From assembly GCA_022821085.1 (NCBI GenBank), contig JAJEEG010000003.1, positions 1 through 64,000 of the forward strand: 64,000 bases of DNA. Reading direction: 5' to 3'. Below, one piece after another: positions 46,051 through 55,546 of this stretch. The notes beneath the pieces were generated by a model that saw only the letters and a list, made by a program, of their open reading frames with translations, searched no databases and was not told the DNA's origin. The position numbers were made by a program, and so were the translations under genes. Position 1 is the stretch's first letter, and every line of letters begins with the position of its first letter. This stretch comes from Candidatus Latescibacterota bacterium. Lineage in GTDB: Bacteria; JAAXHH01.

Positions 46051-47052
46051 ATGTCTCGTCCCGTAACGCTTTTTACCGGCCAGTGGGCGGACCTCACCCT
46101 CGACACGCTTGCCGGGAAGGCGGCGAGCTGGGGGTTCGACGGTCTCGAGCTGGCCTGCTGGGGTGACCACTTCGACGTGAATCAGGGCGCCGAAAGCAAG
46201 GCGTACTGCGAGGACCGCAGGGCGCTGCTGGACAAGCACGGCCTGCAGGTGTTTTCCATCAGCAACCATCTCGCCGGCCAGGCGGTCTGCGACCTGATCG
46301 ATGCCCGCCACGAGGCGATCCTGCCGCCCCATGTCTGGGGGGACGGGGACCCGGAAGGCGTGCGCCGGCGCGCGGCCGAGGAAATGAAGCAGACCGCCCG
46401 GGCCGCCGCGAACATGGGCCTCGACGTGGCCAACGGGTTCACCGGCTCGTCGATCTGGCACCTGCTCTATTCCTTCCCGCCCGTGGACCCTTCGTCCATA
46501 GATGCGGGATATGAGGACTTCGCGGCCCGCTGGAATCCGATCCTGGACGTGTTCGACGAGGTGGGCGTGAAGTTCGGTCTTGAGGTGCATCCCACGGAGA
46601 TCGCCTTCGACATCTCCTCGGCGCAGCGGGCGCTGGACGCCCTGGGCAATCGCGAGGCCTTCGGATTCAACTACGACCCCAGCCACTTCGGCTACCAGGG
46701 GGTGGACTACGTCGAGTTCATCCGGACCTTCAAGGACCGCATCTACCACGTGCACATGAAGGACGTCTGGTGGTCGGAACGCCCGACCCGGGCCGGCGTC
46801 TTCGGCGGACACGTAAACTTCGGCCATTCAGACCGTTTCTGGGATTTCCGGTCCCTCGGCCGCGGCAGCATCGATTTCGAGGAGATCATCCGCGCGCTGA
46901 ACGAGATCGGGTACCAGGGTCCCCTCTCCATCGAGTGGGAGGACAGCGGCATGGACCGCGAGCACGGCGCCGAGGAGGCCTGCGCCTTCACGAAGGGCGT
47001 CGACTTTCCGCCGTCCGACGTGGCCTTCGACGCCGCCTTCGCCGAAGAATGA
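46051..47052 (+). CDS. Sugar phosphate isomerase/epimerase family TIM-barrel protein
   Basis: A 333-residue xylose-isomerase-like TIM-barrel protein. It has [17 protein letters not shown] near the N terminus. Metal-site segments are [29 protein letters not shown] and YHVHMKD, and a late SIEWEDSG supplies the last Glu. The substrate is unknown. AAAGGAG precedes the start. It follows the Gfo/Idh/MocA gene on the same strand, a pairing frequent in sugar and inositol catabolic clusters. Confidence 0.9.
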   Translation: MSRPVTLFTGQWADLTLDTLAGKAASWGFDGLELACWGDHFDVNQGAESKAYCEDRRALLDKHGLQVFSISNHLAGQAVCDLIDARHEAILPPHVWGDGDPEGVRRRAAEEMKQTARAAANMGLDVANGFTGSSIWHLLYSFPPVDPSSIDAGYEDFAARWNPILDVFDEVGVKFGLEVHPTEIAFDISSAQRALDALGNREAFGFNYDPSHFGYQGVDYVEFIRTFKDRIYHVHMKDVWWSERPTRAGVFGGHVNFGHSDRFWDFRSLGRGSIDFEEIIRALNEIGYQGPLSIEWEDSGMDREHGAEEACAFTKGVDFPPSDVAFDAAFAEE

Positions 47053-47083
47053 CCAATCGGCACGCGGCGACCGGGAGGGCAGG

Positions 47084-48793
47084 ATGGGAGGACGGAACTA
47101 CGTCCTGATCTGCGCCGCCGCGCTTGTCGCAGCGGCCTGCGGGTCACCGGACGACGGATCCGACGACGGGACGCAGACCTCGCGCGTCAATTCGGTGGGG
47201 CGGGAACTGCCGGCAGACGCCGCCCCGCTCAGCGAGCAGTACATCCGGCTGAGCATGCTGGAACCGTCCACCCTGGACGTGGGCATCTCCCTCTTCGACG
47301 CCCAGTTCAACGCCTTCCTCTTCGAATCCCTGCTGGTCTTCGACGAAGACATGGAGATCAGGGGCGCGGCCGCCGAGTCCTGGTCCGTGGCGGACGACCA
47401 CGTGACCTGGACTTTCAGGATCCGAGCGGGCGCGAAGTGGAGCGACGGCCGGCCGGTGACCGCCCACGACTTCGAATGGTCCTTCCGCCGGTTGCTCGAT
47501 CCCGCCCACGCCAATATCTTCGCCTACTTCTACTACCCGATCAAGGGCGCCCGGGCTTTCAACACGGGCCAGACGAGCGACCCGTCGACCGTCGGCGTCC
47601 GGGCCGTGGACGACCGTACGCTGGTGATCGAGACCGAAGAACCGTGTTCGCACTTTCCCTACATCCTCACCTTCTTTACCTCCGTTCCGGCGCCCCGGTG
47701 GCAGGTGGAGAAATACGGGATCAGGTGGTCCGAGCCGGAGTACTGCGTATCCAATTCCACCTGGCGCCTCGCGTCGTGGGACAAGAACGTCCGCATGACC
47801 TACGCGCTGAATCCTCATTACAACGGACCGTGGAAGGGATATCTCGAGCGCATCGAGTTCACCTTCATCCTGCCGGGCTGGCGGGGACTGCCGGCCTATG
47901 AGAACGGCGAGTTCGACCGGATCGGCGTCATGGGTCCCGATTACCATCACGCGCGCATGGACCCCGTCCTGAGCCGCGAGTTGATCACCTATCCGAACTT
48001 CGGGACGTACTATACGATTTTCAAAACGCGCGAGCCGCCCTTCGACAACATCCGGCTGCGCCAGGCCCTGGCCCACGCCATCGACCGGGAATCCATCAGC
48101 AACGTCGTGCTCGGCGGCGCCGCCACGCCGGCCTACGGCATGCTGCCGAAGGGTTTCCCGGGGTACCAGGCGGACCGGATCCGCGCATACCAGGCCTTCG
48201 ATCCGGAACGGGCCCGGGAGCGGCTGGCGCAGGCCGGCTATCCCGGCGGCAAGGGGCTTCCCCCGCTCGAACTCTGGGTGCGGGGCCAGCCGCCGACGCC
48301 CGACGAATGGAACGTGGTCGTCGCTATGCAGCAGATGTTCGAGGATCATCTGGATATCGAGGTGAACCTGCGGCAGCAGTCCACCAACGCCTTCAACGCC
48401 TTCATGCGCGACCACGAGATCCCGTGGGGTTTCCTGTGGTTCAACATGGACTACCCCGACCCCAGCGACATGATCGCCGTGCCCTGGCGCTCCCAGCCCG
48501 CGGGATCGGGCCGGCAGGACTGGATACACGAGGAGTTCGACCGACTGGTGGATGCCGCCGCGCGGGAATTCAACGAGGAGAAGCGCGTCGCCATGTACCA
48601 GGAAGCCGAGGAGATCCTGGCCGAGCAGGCCGCGGGCGTGTTCCTGCACAATATGGTCAACGCGACCCTGAGCAAGCCGTGGGTCCTGGGTATCGAGGAA
48701 AACCGGTACGGCGACCGGCGGTGGAGCGGTTTCGCGCCGGCTTTCTCCACCCTGTATATCGGTGAAAACGGGCGAGCATCAGGCCGGCGGTAG
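47084..48793 (+). CDS. Oligopeptide-type ABC substrate-binding lipoprotein (SBP family 5)
   Basis: A 569-residue periplasmic-type binding protein. Its signal peptide ends in a lipobox, LVAAAC, with lipidated Cys20, followed by an acidic Asp/Gly/Ser linker. Family 5 traits are EPSTLDVGIS, LFESLLVFDEDMEIRGAAAESWSV, WTFRIRAGAKWSDGRPVTAHDFEWSFRR (in part) and the C-terminal EEILAEQAAGVFLHN. No permease or ATPase genes lie next to it. It may bind a sugar or peptide used by the neighbouring enzymes. Confidence 0.9.
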   Translation: MGGRNYVLICAAALVAAACGSPDDGSDDGTQTSRVNSVGRELPADAAPLSEQYIRLSMLEPSTLDVGISLFDAQFNAFLFESLLVFDEDMEIRGAAAESWSVADDHVTWTFRIRAGAKWSDGRPVTAHDFEWSFRRLLDPAHANIFAYFYYPIKGARAFNTGQTSDPSTVGVRAVDDRTLVIETEEPCSHFPYILTFFTSVPAPRWQVEKYGIRWSEPEYCVSNSTWRLASWDKNVRMTYALNPHYNGPWKGYLERIEFTFILPGWRGLPAYENGEFDRIGVMGPDYHHARMDPVLSRELITYPNFGTYYTIFKTREPPFDNIRLRQALAHAIDRESISNVVLGGAATPAYGMLPKGFPGYQADRIRAYQAFDPERARERLAQAGYPGGKGLPPLELWVRGQPPTPDEWNVVVAMQQMFEDHLDIEVNLRQQSTNAFNAFMRDHEIPWGFLWFNMDYPDPSDMIAVPWRSQPAGSGRQDWIHEEFDRLVDAAAREFNEEKRVAMYQEAEEILAEQAAGVFLHNMVNATLSKPWVLGIEENRYGDRRWSGFAPAFSTLYIGENGRASGRR

Positions 48794-48840
48794 GATTCGT
48801 GCTTTCGGTAGGGTTCGGGCTGTCGGTAGGGTTCAGCGCT
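48787..48840. repeat. Tandem repeat at the convergent SBP - PhyH junction
   Basis: Three units of about 17 bp of the form cggtagggttcgggctgt lie between these convergent genes, one reading cggtaggattcgtgcttt. No T-rich terminator is seen. Confidence 0.75.
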
Positions 48841-48850
48841 ACGGCACCGA

Positions 48851-49723
48851 TCAGGCAAAGGGGTCCAGGTCGAATCCCGTTTCCGGCCGGATCCGTTCTG
48901 TGCCTTCGGGCCAGTCCGAGGGCCAGTCCCATCCCGGGATCCGCAGGCTTTCCGCGCGAACCCGGTGCGCCGCGGCCCGCCGGTGCACGCCGTGCGGCGC
49001 CGTACTGACCTCGGAACTGTGGAGCATGGTGGGATAGTAGAAGGTGACGCTTCCTTCGCCCGCCGTGCAGTCGATGGCCTCATGCTCGTGGCTTGCGACA
49101 TAGGCCTCGGGTCCGCCCTTCAGTTCAAGCGGTCCTTCGAGGTAGGAGCCGGGGAGGACCTTCATGGCGCCGTTCTCGATGGTCTGAGGGTCCACGTTGA
49201 TGCGGACGATGATGGTCTTCTGGAAGTAGTCTTCCTTCCATTCGATGTCGGCCGGCCTGATGTGTATGTGGCCGAACTGGTTCCAGTGGCCGGAAAGATC
49301 GATGTCCCGGTCCCGGGGCGGGTCTACGATGAAGAAGGTGTCCTGGTGCCATCCGATCTCCGCGTCGCCGCCGGCCACCTTGTCGAACATGGTACCGATG
49401 CTCGCGTGTTTGACCGGCTCGCCCAGGGCGCGTTCGAGCACGCTGACGATGGCGGGATGCCGGGAGAACCGGAGTCCGCCTTCGCACACGGCGTAGAGTT
49501 CCCACAGCAGCCAGACCGTGTCCTTCGATTTCCCGAGGAGCTTGTCGGTCGGCCGCCCCTTGTATTCCTCTACGCGGCTCGCCTCCGCGATGGTCCGGTC
49601 CAGCAGTCCGCGGAACGTATTCATCTCTTCCGCGGAGAAAACGCCTTCGACGGTTACGATGCCCTTCGTCTTCAGCACATCTACCGCTTCCTGCAGATCC
49701 AGCGCGTTATTACCGTTATTCAT
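48851..49723 (-). CDS. Phytanoyl-CoA dioxygenase (PhyH) family protein
   Basis: A 290-residue Fe(II)/2-oxoglutarate oxygenase-like protein. The iron ligands are likely His126 and Asp128 in GWHQDTFF and His235 in PTMLHSSEV. Arginines in HGVHRRAAAHR, shortly after, are placed to bind 2-oxoglutarate. The substrate is unknown; the family includes many small-molecule hydroxylases besides phytanoyl-CoA. It converges on the binding-protein gene. The family is strongly expanded in some candidate phyla. Confidence 0.9.
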   Translation of the reverse strand: MNNGNNALDLQEAVDVLKTKGIVTVEGVFSAEEMNTFRGLLDRTIAEASRVEEYKGRPTDKLLGKSKDTVWLLWELYAVCEGGLRFSRHPAIVSVLERALGEPVKHASIGTMFDKVAGGDAEIGWHQDTFFIVDPPRDRDIDLSGHWNQFGHIHIRPADIEWKEDYFQKTIIVRINVDPQTIENGAMKVLPGSYLEGPLELKGGPEAYVASHEHEAIDCTAGEGSVTFYYPTMLHSSEVSTAPHGVHRRAAAHRVRAESLRIPGWDWPSDWPEGTERIRPETGFDLDPFA

Positions 49724-49743
49724 TAAGTCACTCCCCTGGCGAT

Positions 49744-49851
49744 CCGGACGGCTAACCCGCGCCGGGCCGCTAATCCGCTCCGGACGGCTAACCCGCGCCG
49801 GGCCGCTAATCCGCTCCGGATCGTTAATCCGCGCCGGACCGCTAACGGTTC
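49744..49851. repeat. 18-bp tandem repeat in an alternating ABAB pattern
   Basis: Unit A ccggacggctaacccgcg (49744, 49780) alternates with unit B ccgggccgctaatccgct (49762, 49798). Two diverged units follow at 49816 and 49834. The 36-bp A-B pair is therefore exactly duplicated. The last unit contains the stop codon of the Ig-like lipoprotein (49842-49844). Confidence 0.95.
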
Positions 49852-51641
49852 AGCCTGAGCGTTATGTCTTCCGTCTCCCAACCCAATCGTACTTCCAGGG
49901 TATCCGGATGGACCATGGACCGTTCGGCGGGAACGAACGGCAAGGCGTTGCCGTAATCGAATTTCCCGTTTCCGTTTGCGTCGCGGTAGGCTTGAAGGAT
50001 ATACCGGCCCGGCAGCACGTTGTCAAACCGAAAATCCCCGGGACCGTCCAGTTGGGTCTCCGATGAGGGCTCCGAGTCCCGCAACTGGTAAAGGGAGATT
50101 CCCACAGCTCCCGCCCCAGAGGGGTCTTCGTCCTCGAACCGTCCCGAAAGCGAACCGTAGCTTTCGGGATCGATGGTCGAGAAGGTGTACGCGAGCGTGT
50201 CGGGACGGTCGCCCGTGGCCTGCAGCGGCTGGTCGAACCTGTTACTGACCAGGCCGGCCAGTACGAGAATCTCGTAGTCGGTACTCAGCTGCAGCAGGGA
50301 ATCGGGTTGCATCGCGGCGACCGTGGCGTCGATCCAGCGGATATCCCCGCCTGATTCCTGGCCCGTGGAATCCCGAAGGACCACGGCCCCTTCCTCCAGG
50401 GTAACGGGTTCGCTGAACGAGAACCGGAGCTCGACGGATTGCGCGACGTCCCGCGAACGATTGTCCGGATGAACTTCCAGGAGCCTCGGCGCCGGCGGGT
50501 TCTCAATGGACGACCCGGTGAATTCGGCGGTATTCTCCGTCGTGTCCATCGGCTCGGACCACGTGTTTTCCAGTCCGGTAACGGTCAGGCGATAGACCCG
50601 GTCACGGACCTGGGGCGCCGTGGTTAGCACGATGGTCGCCGGATCCGCCGGATCCTGGTACGCGGACGTGACCTCGAGGCTTTCGTCCGCTTCCACGCCG
50701 GCGATGGCATAAGCGCCCGTGTCCCGGACCATATCCTCGCGAGGCGCCTCGCTCAGGAAGACGCTCACCTCGCGCCGGTGGGACACCCGGGCGGACATTA
50801 CGTGCATGGCGGCGGTATCGTTCACGGCCATCCGGAACCACATGGGACCGTCCGACATGCCCTCCTCCGACATGCCCTCCTCCGACAGGACGACGTCCCG
50901 GGTGGGCACCCCGATGGGGTCCACGCCCGCGTCGTAGAGACGGTCTCTGCCCTGGTCCAGGAAGGCGAAGAGACGGTAACGGCCGGCCGAGAGATGGGTG
51001 AAAGTAAAGGTTCCGTCCCGGCCGGCCTGGGTCAGGTAGTCCGGGGTCGTACCGGCCGGGTTGGGGTCGGGCTTACCGGCGAGGTCGTAGGCCCAGACAT
51101 AGGTGTTCCTGGCGGGCTGGCCGTCGTGGACCGTCAGGCCGTTGACCTCCCCCTCTTCGATGCTGGGGCCGGTCGACAGTGCGTATACAAAGGTTGAATC
51201 CATGCGGTTGCTCCGCATGTCCCTGATGCCGGTGCCCACCGTGATGATGTAGGTTCTGTCGGCCAGCAGTGGTTCCTCGAACCGGACCGTGATCTCGTTG
51301 CCTCGCCAGTTCGGTTCGGCTACGAATTCTACGATCGGCGCGATGTACAGGTTGCCTTCGATGGAACGGGGCTGGATGCGTTCGCTGAAGGTCAGCGTCG
51401 GGGATACGTCCGGCGGCACGTGGGTCGAACCCGCCGGGGGATCGGTATCTACCACCCAGGGTGGAATACGGTCGCGCGGTCCGCCGGGCGGCATGCCTTC
51501 GCGGGCGCAGGCCACGGCGACCAGGCCGACTATGCAGGCCACGGTGAACAGGCAGGCCTTTCCGGCAAGGCCGACCTTGCCGACCAGGCCGGCCAGGCCG
51601 GCCGGAATCTTCAGCGCGGTGTGGTCCGGCGTCCCGTTCAT
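49842..51641 (-). CDS. Lipoprotein with Ig-like (Big_5/SbsA) domain
   Basis: A 599-residue exported protein. The signal peptide ends in a lipobox with Cys45 (VAVACA). Its N terminus contains repeat-encoded GLAGLVGKVGLAGKA. An SbsA-type Ig-like domain follows (PPWVVDTDPPAGSTHVPPDVSP onward in part). Then comes a carboxypeptidase-regulatory-like segment (GTFTFTHLSAGRYRLFAFLD), at least one more Ig-like unit, and a second such segment near the C terminus (GPGDFRFDNVLPGRYILQAY). Such proteins are typical of FCB-group bacteria; the role is unknown, probably on the cell surface. It starts 3 bp after the xerC stop. Confidence 0.85.
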   Translation of the reverse strand: MNGTPDHTALKIPAGLAGLVGKVGLAGKACLFTVACIVGLVAVACAREGMPPGGPRDRIPPWVVDTDPPAGSTHVPPDVSPTLTFSERIQPRSIEGNLYIAPIVEFVAEPNWRGNEITVRFEEPLLADRTYIITVGTGIRDMRSNRMDSTFVYALSTGPSIEEGEVNGLTVHDGQPARNTYVWAYDLAGKPDPNPAGTTPDYLTQAGRDGTFTFTHLSAGRYRLFAFLDQGRDRLYDAGVDPIGVPTRDVVLSEEGMSEEGMSDGPMWFRMAVNDTAAMHVMSARVSHRREVSVFLSEAPREDMVRDTGAYAIAGVEADESLEVTSAYQDPADPATIVLTTAPQVRDRVYRLTVTGLENTWSEPMDTTENTAEFTGSSIENPPAPRLLEVHPDNRSRDVAQSVELRFSFSEPVTLEEGAVVLRDSTGQESGGDIRWIDATVAAMQPDSLLQLSTDYEILVLAGLVSNRFDQPLQATGDRPDTLAYTFSTIDPESYGSLSGRFEDEDPSGAGAVGISLYQLRDSEPSSETQLDGPGDFRFDNVLPGRYILQAYRDANGNGKFDYGNALPFVPAERSMVHPDTLEVRLGWETEDITLRLNR

Positions 51642-51644
51642 AGA

Positions 51645-52541
51645 TCAGGCGCGGGGATGCGCCTCATCGTACGTTTTCTTGAGGCGGTCGAGGGCGACGT
51701 GGGTATAGACCTGCGTGGTTGAAAGCCGTTCGTGGCCGAGCAGTTCCTTGACCGCCATCAGGTCCGCGCCGGCGTCGAGCAGGTGCGTGGCGGTCGTATG
51801 GCGGAGCATGTGGGGCGTCAATCCCTGCTGGCTGATCCGGAGACCGTATCTCCGCAGGATGTACTGGACCCCGCGTCCCGTCAGCCTGCGGCCGTGTTGA
51901 TTCAGCAGGAGCGCCGCCGTATCTTCCCGTCCCGTTTTGATCAGCATGGGGCGGACGTCCATATAGGCTGCCAGCGCGGCCAGCGCCGGCCCTCCCAGCG
52001 GCACGATGCGTTCCCTGTCTCCCTTCCCGATCACGCGGATCCGTTCCTCCGTCATTTCGATCGCGCCGACGTCGAGACCGACGAGCTCCGACAACCGCAT
52101 GCCCGCGCCGTAAAGCAGTTCAAGGATGACCACGTCCCGCAGCCCGAGCAACCGGCCGCGGTCGGGCTGGCCGAGCAGGGCTTCCACCTGGCTCTTGTCC
52201 AGGAATCGGGGCAGGTGGCGGTCCCATTTCGGCGTGGTCAGGTAGACGCAGGGGTTGGAGGAAACGATCCCTTCCCGGCATAGGTAGTGGAAGAAGGACC
52301 GCACGGCCGCGAAACGGCGCGCGATGGTCCGCCTGCTGAAGCCTTCCCGGTGCAGGTGGTGAAGGAACGCCCGCACCACGGACTTGTCGACGGATTCCGG
52401 GTCCGGCGGATCGGCGCCGCCGTCTTCGGAGAGGAAAGACTGGAACTGGCCCAGGTCGCCGGCATAGGCCGACCGGGTATGCCGGGAGTAATTACGCTCG
52501 ATCTCGAGATGATCGAGAAATTCGCTGACCAGTTTCTCCAT
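51645..52541 (-). CDS. xerC: Tyrosine recombinase XerC/XerD
   Basis: Resolves chromosome dimers at dif. The 298 residues comprise a SAM-like N-terminal domain (LVSEFLDHLEIERNYSRHTR) and a catalytic domain with all expected residues: Arg149, Lys173, His244, Arg247, His270 and the nucleophile Tyr279. The start at 52541 lies 5 nt after the topA stop; longer in-frame residues are Pro/Gly/Arg repeats. Its place after topA among housekeeping genes points to a housekeeping Xer rather than a mobile integrase. Confidence 0.94.
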   Translation of the reverse strand: MEKLVSEFLDHLEIERNYSRHTRSAYAGDLGQFQSFLSEDGGADPPDPESVDKSVVRAFLHHLHREGFSRRTIARRFAAVRSFFHYLCREGIVSSNPCVYLTTPKWDRHLPRFLDKSQVEALLGQPDRGRLLGLRDVVILELLYGAGMRLSELVGLDVGAIEMTEERIRVIGKGDRERIVPLGGPALAALAAYMDVRPMLIKTGREDTAALLLNQHGRRLTGRGVQYILRRYGLRISQQGLTPHMLRHTTATHLLDAGADLMAVKELLGHERLSTTQVYTHVALDRLKKTYDEAHPRA

Positions 52542-52546
52542 ATCGG

Positions 52547-54859
52547 TCAAGCCTCCTGGAGGGTCTGGCCGGCCTGGCCGGTCTGGCCGGCCTGACCCGC
52601 CAGGTCTGCCTGGCCGGAAGCATCGGGCTGCGACTCGGCGGCCCGGACGCGATGCTTGCACGACGGGCACTGCAGCGCCTCACGGCCGGATCTTTCCTGT
52701 TTCTCGACCATGAGGGGATAGTCGCACCGGGGGCAGCGGCGGTCGACCGGCTTGTCCCACACCACGAAACGGCATTTGGGGTAGTTGCTGCAACCGTAGA
52801 AGTTCCGGCCCTTCTGCGACCGGCGCGCCGTGAGGAACCCGTCGCAACCTTCTTCAGGACAGTCGACCCCGAGATTGACCGGACGCGTCTCCCTGCAACG
52901 GGGATATCCGCTGCACGCCAGGAACGGGCCGTACCGGCCGGTCTTCACGACCATTTTCTCGCCGCACTTCCCGCATACTTCGTCGGTATTCAGGTCGGCG
53001 TTCTCTTCGTCGTTCATCGGCCGGGTGTTCCGGCACGCGGGAAATCCCCCACATGCCATGAACCGTCCGTTTCGGCCCCATCGGATGACCATGGCCTTGC
53101 CGCATTTCTCGCATTTCTCGTCCGTCTCCTCCGTCAGCGAGCTCTTCAACTCGGATCGCTGGGCGTTTACGGACTGCAGCCGCTCGTTGAAGGGCTGGTA
53201 GAAGTCTACCAGGGTGCCGGTCCAGTCCAGTTCTCCGGTTTCGATACGGTCCAGCGCGTCTTCCATCTTCGCGGTGAACGCCACGTCGAACAGGTCCGGG
53301 AAGGCCATGACCAGGATGCGGTTTACGGCCAGGCCGAGGTCCGTCGGCGTGAACCGGCCCGCTTTCATGGCCGCGTACTTGCGCATGCGCAGCGTGCTGA
53401 TGATCTGGGCATAGGTACTCGGCCGGCCGATCTGCCGGACCTCGAGTTCCTTGACGAGACTCGCCTCGGTGTACCTGGGCGGGGGCTGGGTGAAATGCTG
53501 CCTGGGTTCGAGTTTCTCCAGGGCGAGTTTCTCGTCCTTCCGCAGCTCGGGCAGGGATTTCTCGTCGTCCTTGCCTTCCGCGTCCTCGTCGACCGGTTCT
53601 TCATAGGCCTTCAGGAATCCCGCGAAGGTCGGCACGGTGCCCGTGGCGCGGAACTGGTACTTGCCGGACCGGATGTCCACGGTGGTCACGTCGAAACGGG
53701 CCGGACGCATCTGGGACGCCACGAAGCGCAGCCAGATCAGTTCATACAGCCTGTACTGGTCCTTCGTCAGGAAGGGCTTCATCTTCTCCGGTGTGCGGTC
53801 CGCCGCCGTGGGCCGGATCGCCTCGTGGGCGTCCTGGGCGCCGGCCTTGGTCTTGAACCTGCGCGGCTTGGGGGGGACGTACTCGTCGCCGTAGACCCGG
53901 CCGATCAGGTCCCGAACGGCCGAGATCGCATCGTCCACGACCCGGGTCGAGTCGGTTCTCATGTAGGTGATCAACCCGATGGCCCCCTCGTCGCCCAGTT
54001 CGATGCCTTCGTAAAGTTGCTGGGCGATCATCATGGTCTTCTGGGTAGTGAACCGGAGACGCCGGGCCGCGTCCTGCTGCAGGGTGCTGGTGATGAAGGG
54101 CGGATACGGGTTGCGCTGCGTGCGCTTCCGCGTGATGTCCTCGATTTCAAAGGCCTTTCCGCGCAGGTCCTCGATCAGCGCCCGGGCCGACTTCTCGTCG
54201 GGCAGGTTGAACTTCTCGCCGTCCACGCGGATCAGCTTGACCGGGAATACGGCGTCCCCCTCCGACCGGAGGTGGGCCGTAATCGACCAGTATTCCTCGA
54301 CCTTGAACTTCTCGATTTCCGCTTCCCGTTCGCAGATCAGCCGCAGCGCCACCGACTGAACCCGTCCCGCGCTCAATCCGCCGGTGATCGTCTTCCAGAG
54401 GAAGGGACTGACCTGGTATCCGACGAGACGGTCCATGACGCGGCGCGCCTGCTGGGCATTGACTTTCTGCATGTCGATCGACACGGGCTTGTCGATCGCC
54501 GTCCGCACCGCCCCGGGCGTGATCTCGTGGAAGAGCACCCGTCCCACTTCCTTCTTGCTGTTACCCAGTTGGCTGGCCACGTGCCAGGCGATGGCCTCGC
54601 CCTCCCGGTCGGGGTCGGTCGCGAGGTAGATCTGATCGGCCGTCCGCGCCGCGCTGCGGAGATCTTTCACGACCTTTTCCTTGCCCGGGATCGTCACGTA
54701 TTCGGGCTGGAAACCGTTCTGGACGTCGACGCCCAGGCTCTTGGGCGGCAGGTCCCGGACATGGCCCACGGACGCCATGATCTCGAAATCCTTGCCCAGG
54801 TACTTCTTGATCGTACGGGCCTTGGCCGGGGACTCCACGATAACGAGTGATTTGGACAT
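52547..54859 (-). CDS. topA: DNA topoisomerase I
   Basis: Relaxes negative supercoils. The 770 residues contain the TOPRIM domain (SLVIVESPAKARTIKKYLG; DPDREGEAIAWH), the active-site Tyr299 in GLITYMRTDSTRV, and the gate region. Four C-terminal zinc-finger-like units start at CEKCGKAM, CGKCGEKM, CPEEGCDG and CPRCDYPL. The last 30 or so residues (GQADLAGQAGQTGQAG and similar) are encoded by a tandem repeat. Confidence 0.97.
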   Translation of the reverse strand: MSKSLVIVESPAKARTIKKYLGKDFEIMASVGHVRDLPPKSLGVDVQNGFQPEYVTIPGKEKVVKDLRSAARTADQIYLATDPDREGEAIAWHVASQLGNSKKEVGRVLFHEITPGAVRTAIDKPVSIDMQKVNAQQARRVMDRLVGYQVSPFLWKTITGGLSAGRVQSVALRLICEREAEIEKFKVEEYWSITAHLRSEGDAVFPVKLIRVDGEKFNLPDEKSARALIEDLRGKAFEIEDITRKRTQRNPYPPFITSTLQQDAARRLRFTTQKTMMIAQQLYEGIELGDEGAIGLITYMRTDSTRVVDDAISAVRDLIGRVYGDEYVPPKPRRFKTKAGAQDAHEAIRPTAADRTPEKMKPFLTKDQYRLYELIWLRFVASQMRPARFDVTTVDIRSGKYQFRATGTVPTFAGFLKAYEEPVDEDAEGKDDEKSLPELRKDEKLALEKLEPRQHFTQPPPRYTEASLVKELEVRQIGRPSTYAQIISTLRMRKYAAMKAGRFTPTDLGLAVNRILVMAFPDLFDVAFTAKMEDALDRIETGELDWTGTLVDFYQPFNERLQSVNAQRSELKSSLTEETDEKCEKCGKAMVIRWGRNGRFMACGGFPACRNTRPMNDEENADLNTDEVCGKCGEKMVVKTGRYGPFLACSGYPRCRETRPVNLGVDCPEEGCDGFLTARRSQKGRNFYGCSNYPKCRFVVWDKPVDRRCPRCDYPLMVEKQERSGREALQCPSCKHRVRAAESQPDASGQADLAGQAGQTGQAGQTLQEA
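52561..52618. repeat. Coding repeat at the topA 3' end
   Basis: Units related to ggtctggccggcctggcc repeat about three to four times and encode the Gly-Gln-Ala tail of topoisomerase I. Similar but not identical repeats encode the N terminus of the Ig-like lipoprotein (about 51520-51606). Confidence 0.8.
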
Positions 54860-54861
54860 AT

Positions 54862-54904
54862 TTGAAAGTAGTCGCGTGAAAGCAGTCGGGTGAAAGTAGT
54901 CGCG
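54862..54904. repeat. 14-bp repeat between smg and topA
   Basis: Three units of gtgaaagtagtcgc (with variants tttgaaagtagtcgc and gtgaaagcagtcgg) lie directly before the topA start codon on the minus strand, within the 69-bp smg-topA gap. Confidence 0.85.
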
Positions 54905-54928
54905 CTGGAGACGAAGGAAGGTCGGCCG

Positions 54929-55399
54929 TCAGTTTCCGATGATGCCCTCTTCGAGGTCGTCGGGCAGCCAGATCATGACCTGGCCGGATTCCGACTCGAG
55001 CAAGATCGGCGCGGCGATGGTTTTAATGTCATCCCGGGTGACGGAACGGGCGCCCGTCAGCATGGCCCGTTCGATGATCAGTTCCGTCTGCGTATCGGTG
55101 ATCAGGCCCAGTTCGCGAAGCTCCAGCAGGTAGCCGTACGCGTCCGGCTGGATCATCAGCTGTTCCACGGCGTGCAGAATCCGGTTGGGTTTAGGCTGAA
55201 GCGGCCTGGTCGGATCGACTACGACTTCCGCCTGCGCCTGGAGACGATCGAAGAGCCAGGCGAAGGCCGTGTTGACCTCCTGCTGGGTATAGCCGTGGCC
55301 GACCAGGGTCTGGGAGACGTCGGCGATGTCGTTGAAGCGGCCTTTTTCATCCTGCATGTGCTTCATGAGGAAAACGATGATTTCCATCACTTTTTCCAT
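54929..55399 (-). CDS. smg: Smg family protein (DUF494)
   Basis: A 156-residue helical protein of the Smg/DUF494 family. It begins MEKVMEIIVFLMKHM, contains LVGHGYTQQEVNTAFAWLFD, and ends with VMIWLPDDLEEGIIG. Function is unknown. Association with topA is widely conserved (dprA-smg-topA in proteobacteria); no dprA is found here. AGGAG precedes the ATG. Confidence 0.92.
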   Translation of the reverse strand: MEKVMEIIVFLMKHMQDEKGRFNDIADVSQTLVGHGYTQQEVNTAFAWLFDRLQAQAEVVVDPTRPLQPKPNRILHAVEQLMIQPDAYGYLLELRELGLITDTQTELIIERAMLTGARSVTRDDIKTIAAPILLESESGQVMIWLPDDLEEGIIGN

Positions 55400-55492
55400 G
55401 ATTTTCTCCTGAAGGAATGCGAAGATGTGATTAGATCCGGGCCGAAGAACGACCCCTGGCCGTACACCGTACTTTTCGGTTTTCGCTGTCCA

Positions 55493-55521
55493 AATCTAAG
55501 CTTCCGGGGGGCCGCATGCAA
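55493..55521 (-). promoter_or_regulatory. Promoter for smg-topA-xerC
   Basis: Minus strand: TTGCAT (55516-55521), 17 nt, then TAGATT (55493-55498). It lies in the 147-bp gap upstream of smg, the only gap of that size in this set. Confidence 0.55.
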
Positions 55522-55546
55522 GTTTTTTTACCGGTCCCGGACGGCG

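Noticed and set aside
42843-46106. Minus-strand open frame of 1087 codons
   Set aside because: It runs antisense to glyS, the 20-bp repeat array and the dehydrogenase gene, all with clear families on the plus strand. It has no recognisable domain and is a by-product of high GC.
51645-52541. Phage or integron integrase
   Set aside because: Catalytic and N-terminal patterns fit housekeeping XerC/D; it is tightly linked to topA, with no attachment sites, phage genes or nearby integration target.
52652-54850. Plus-strand open frame of 732 codons
   Set aside because: Exact antisense of topA; composition-driven.
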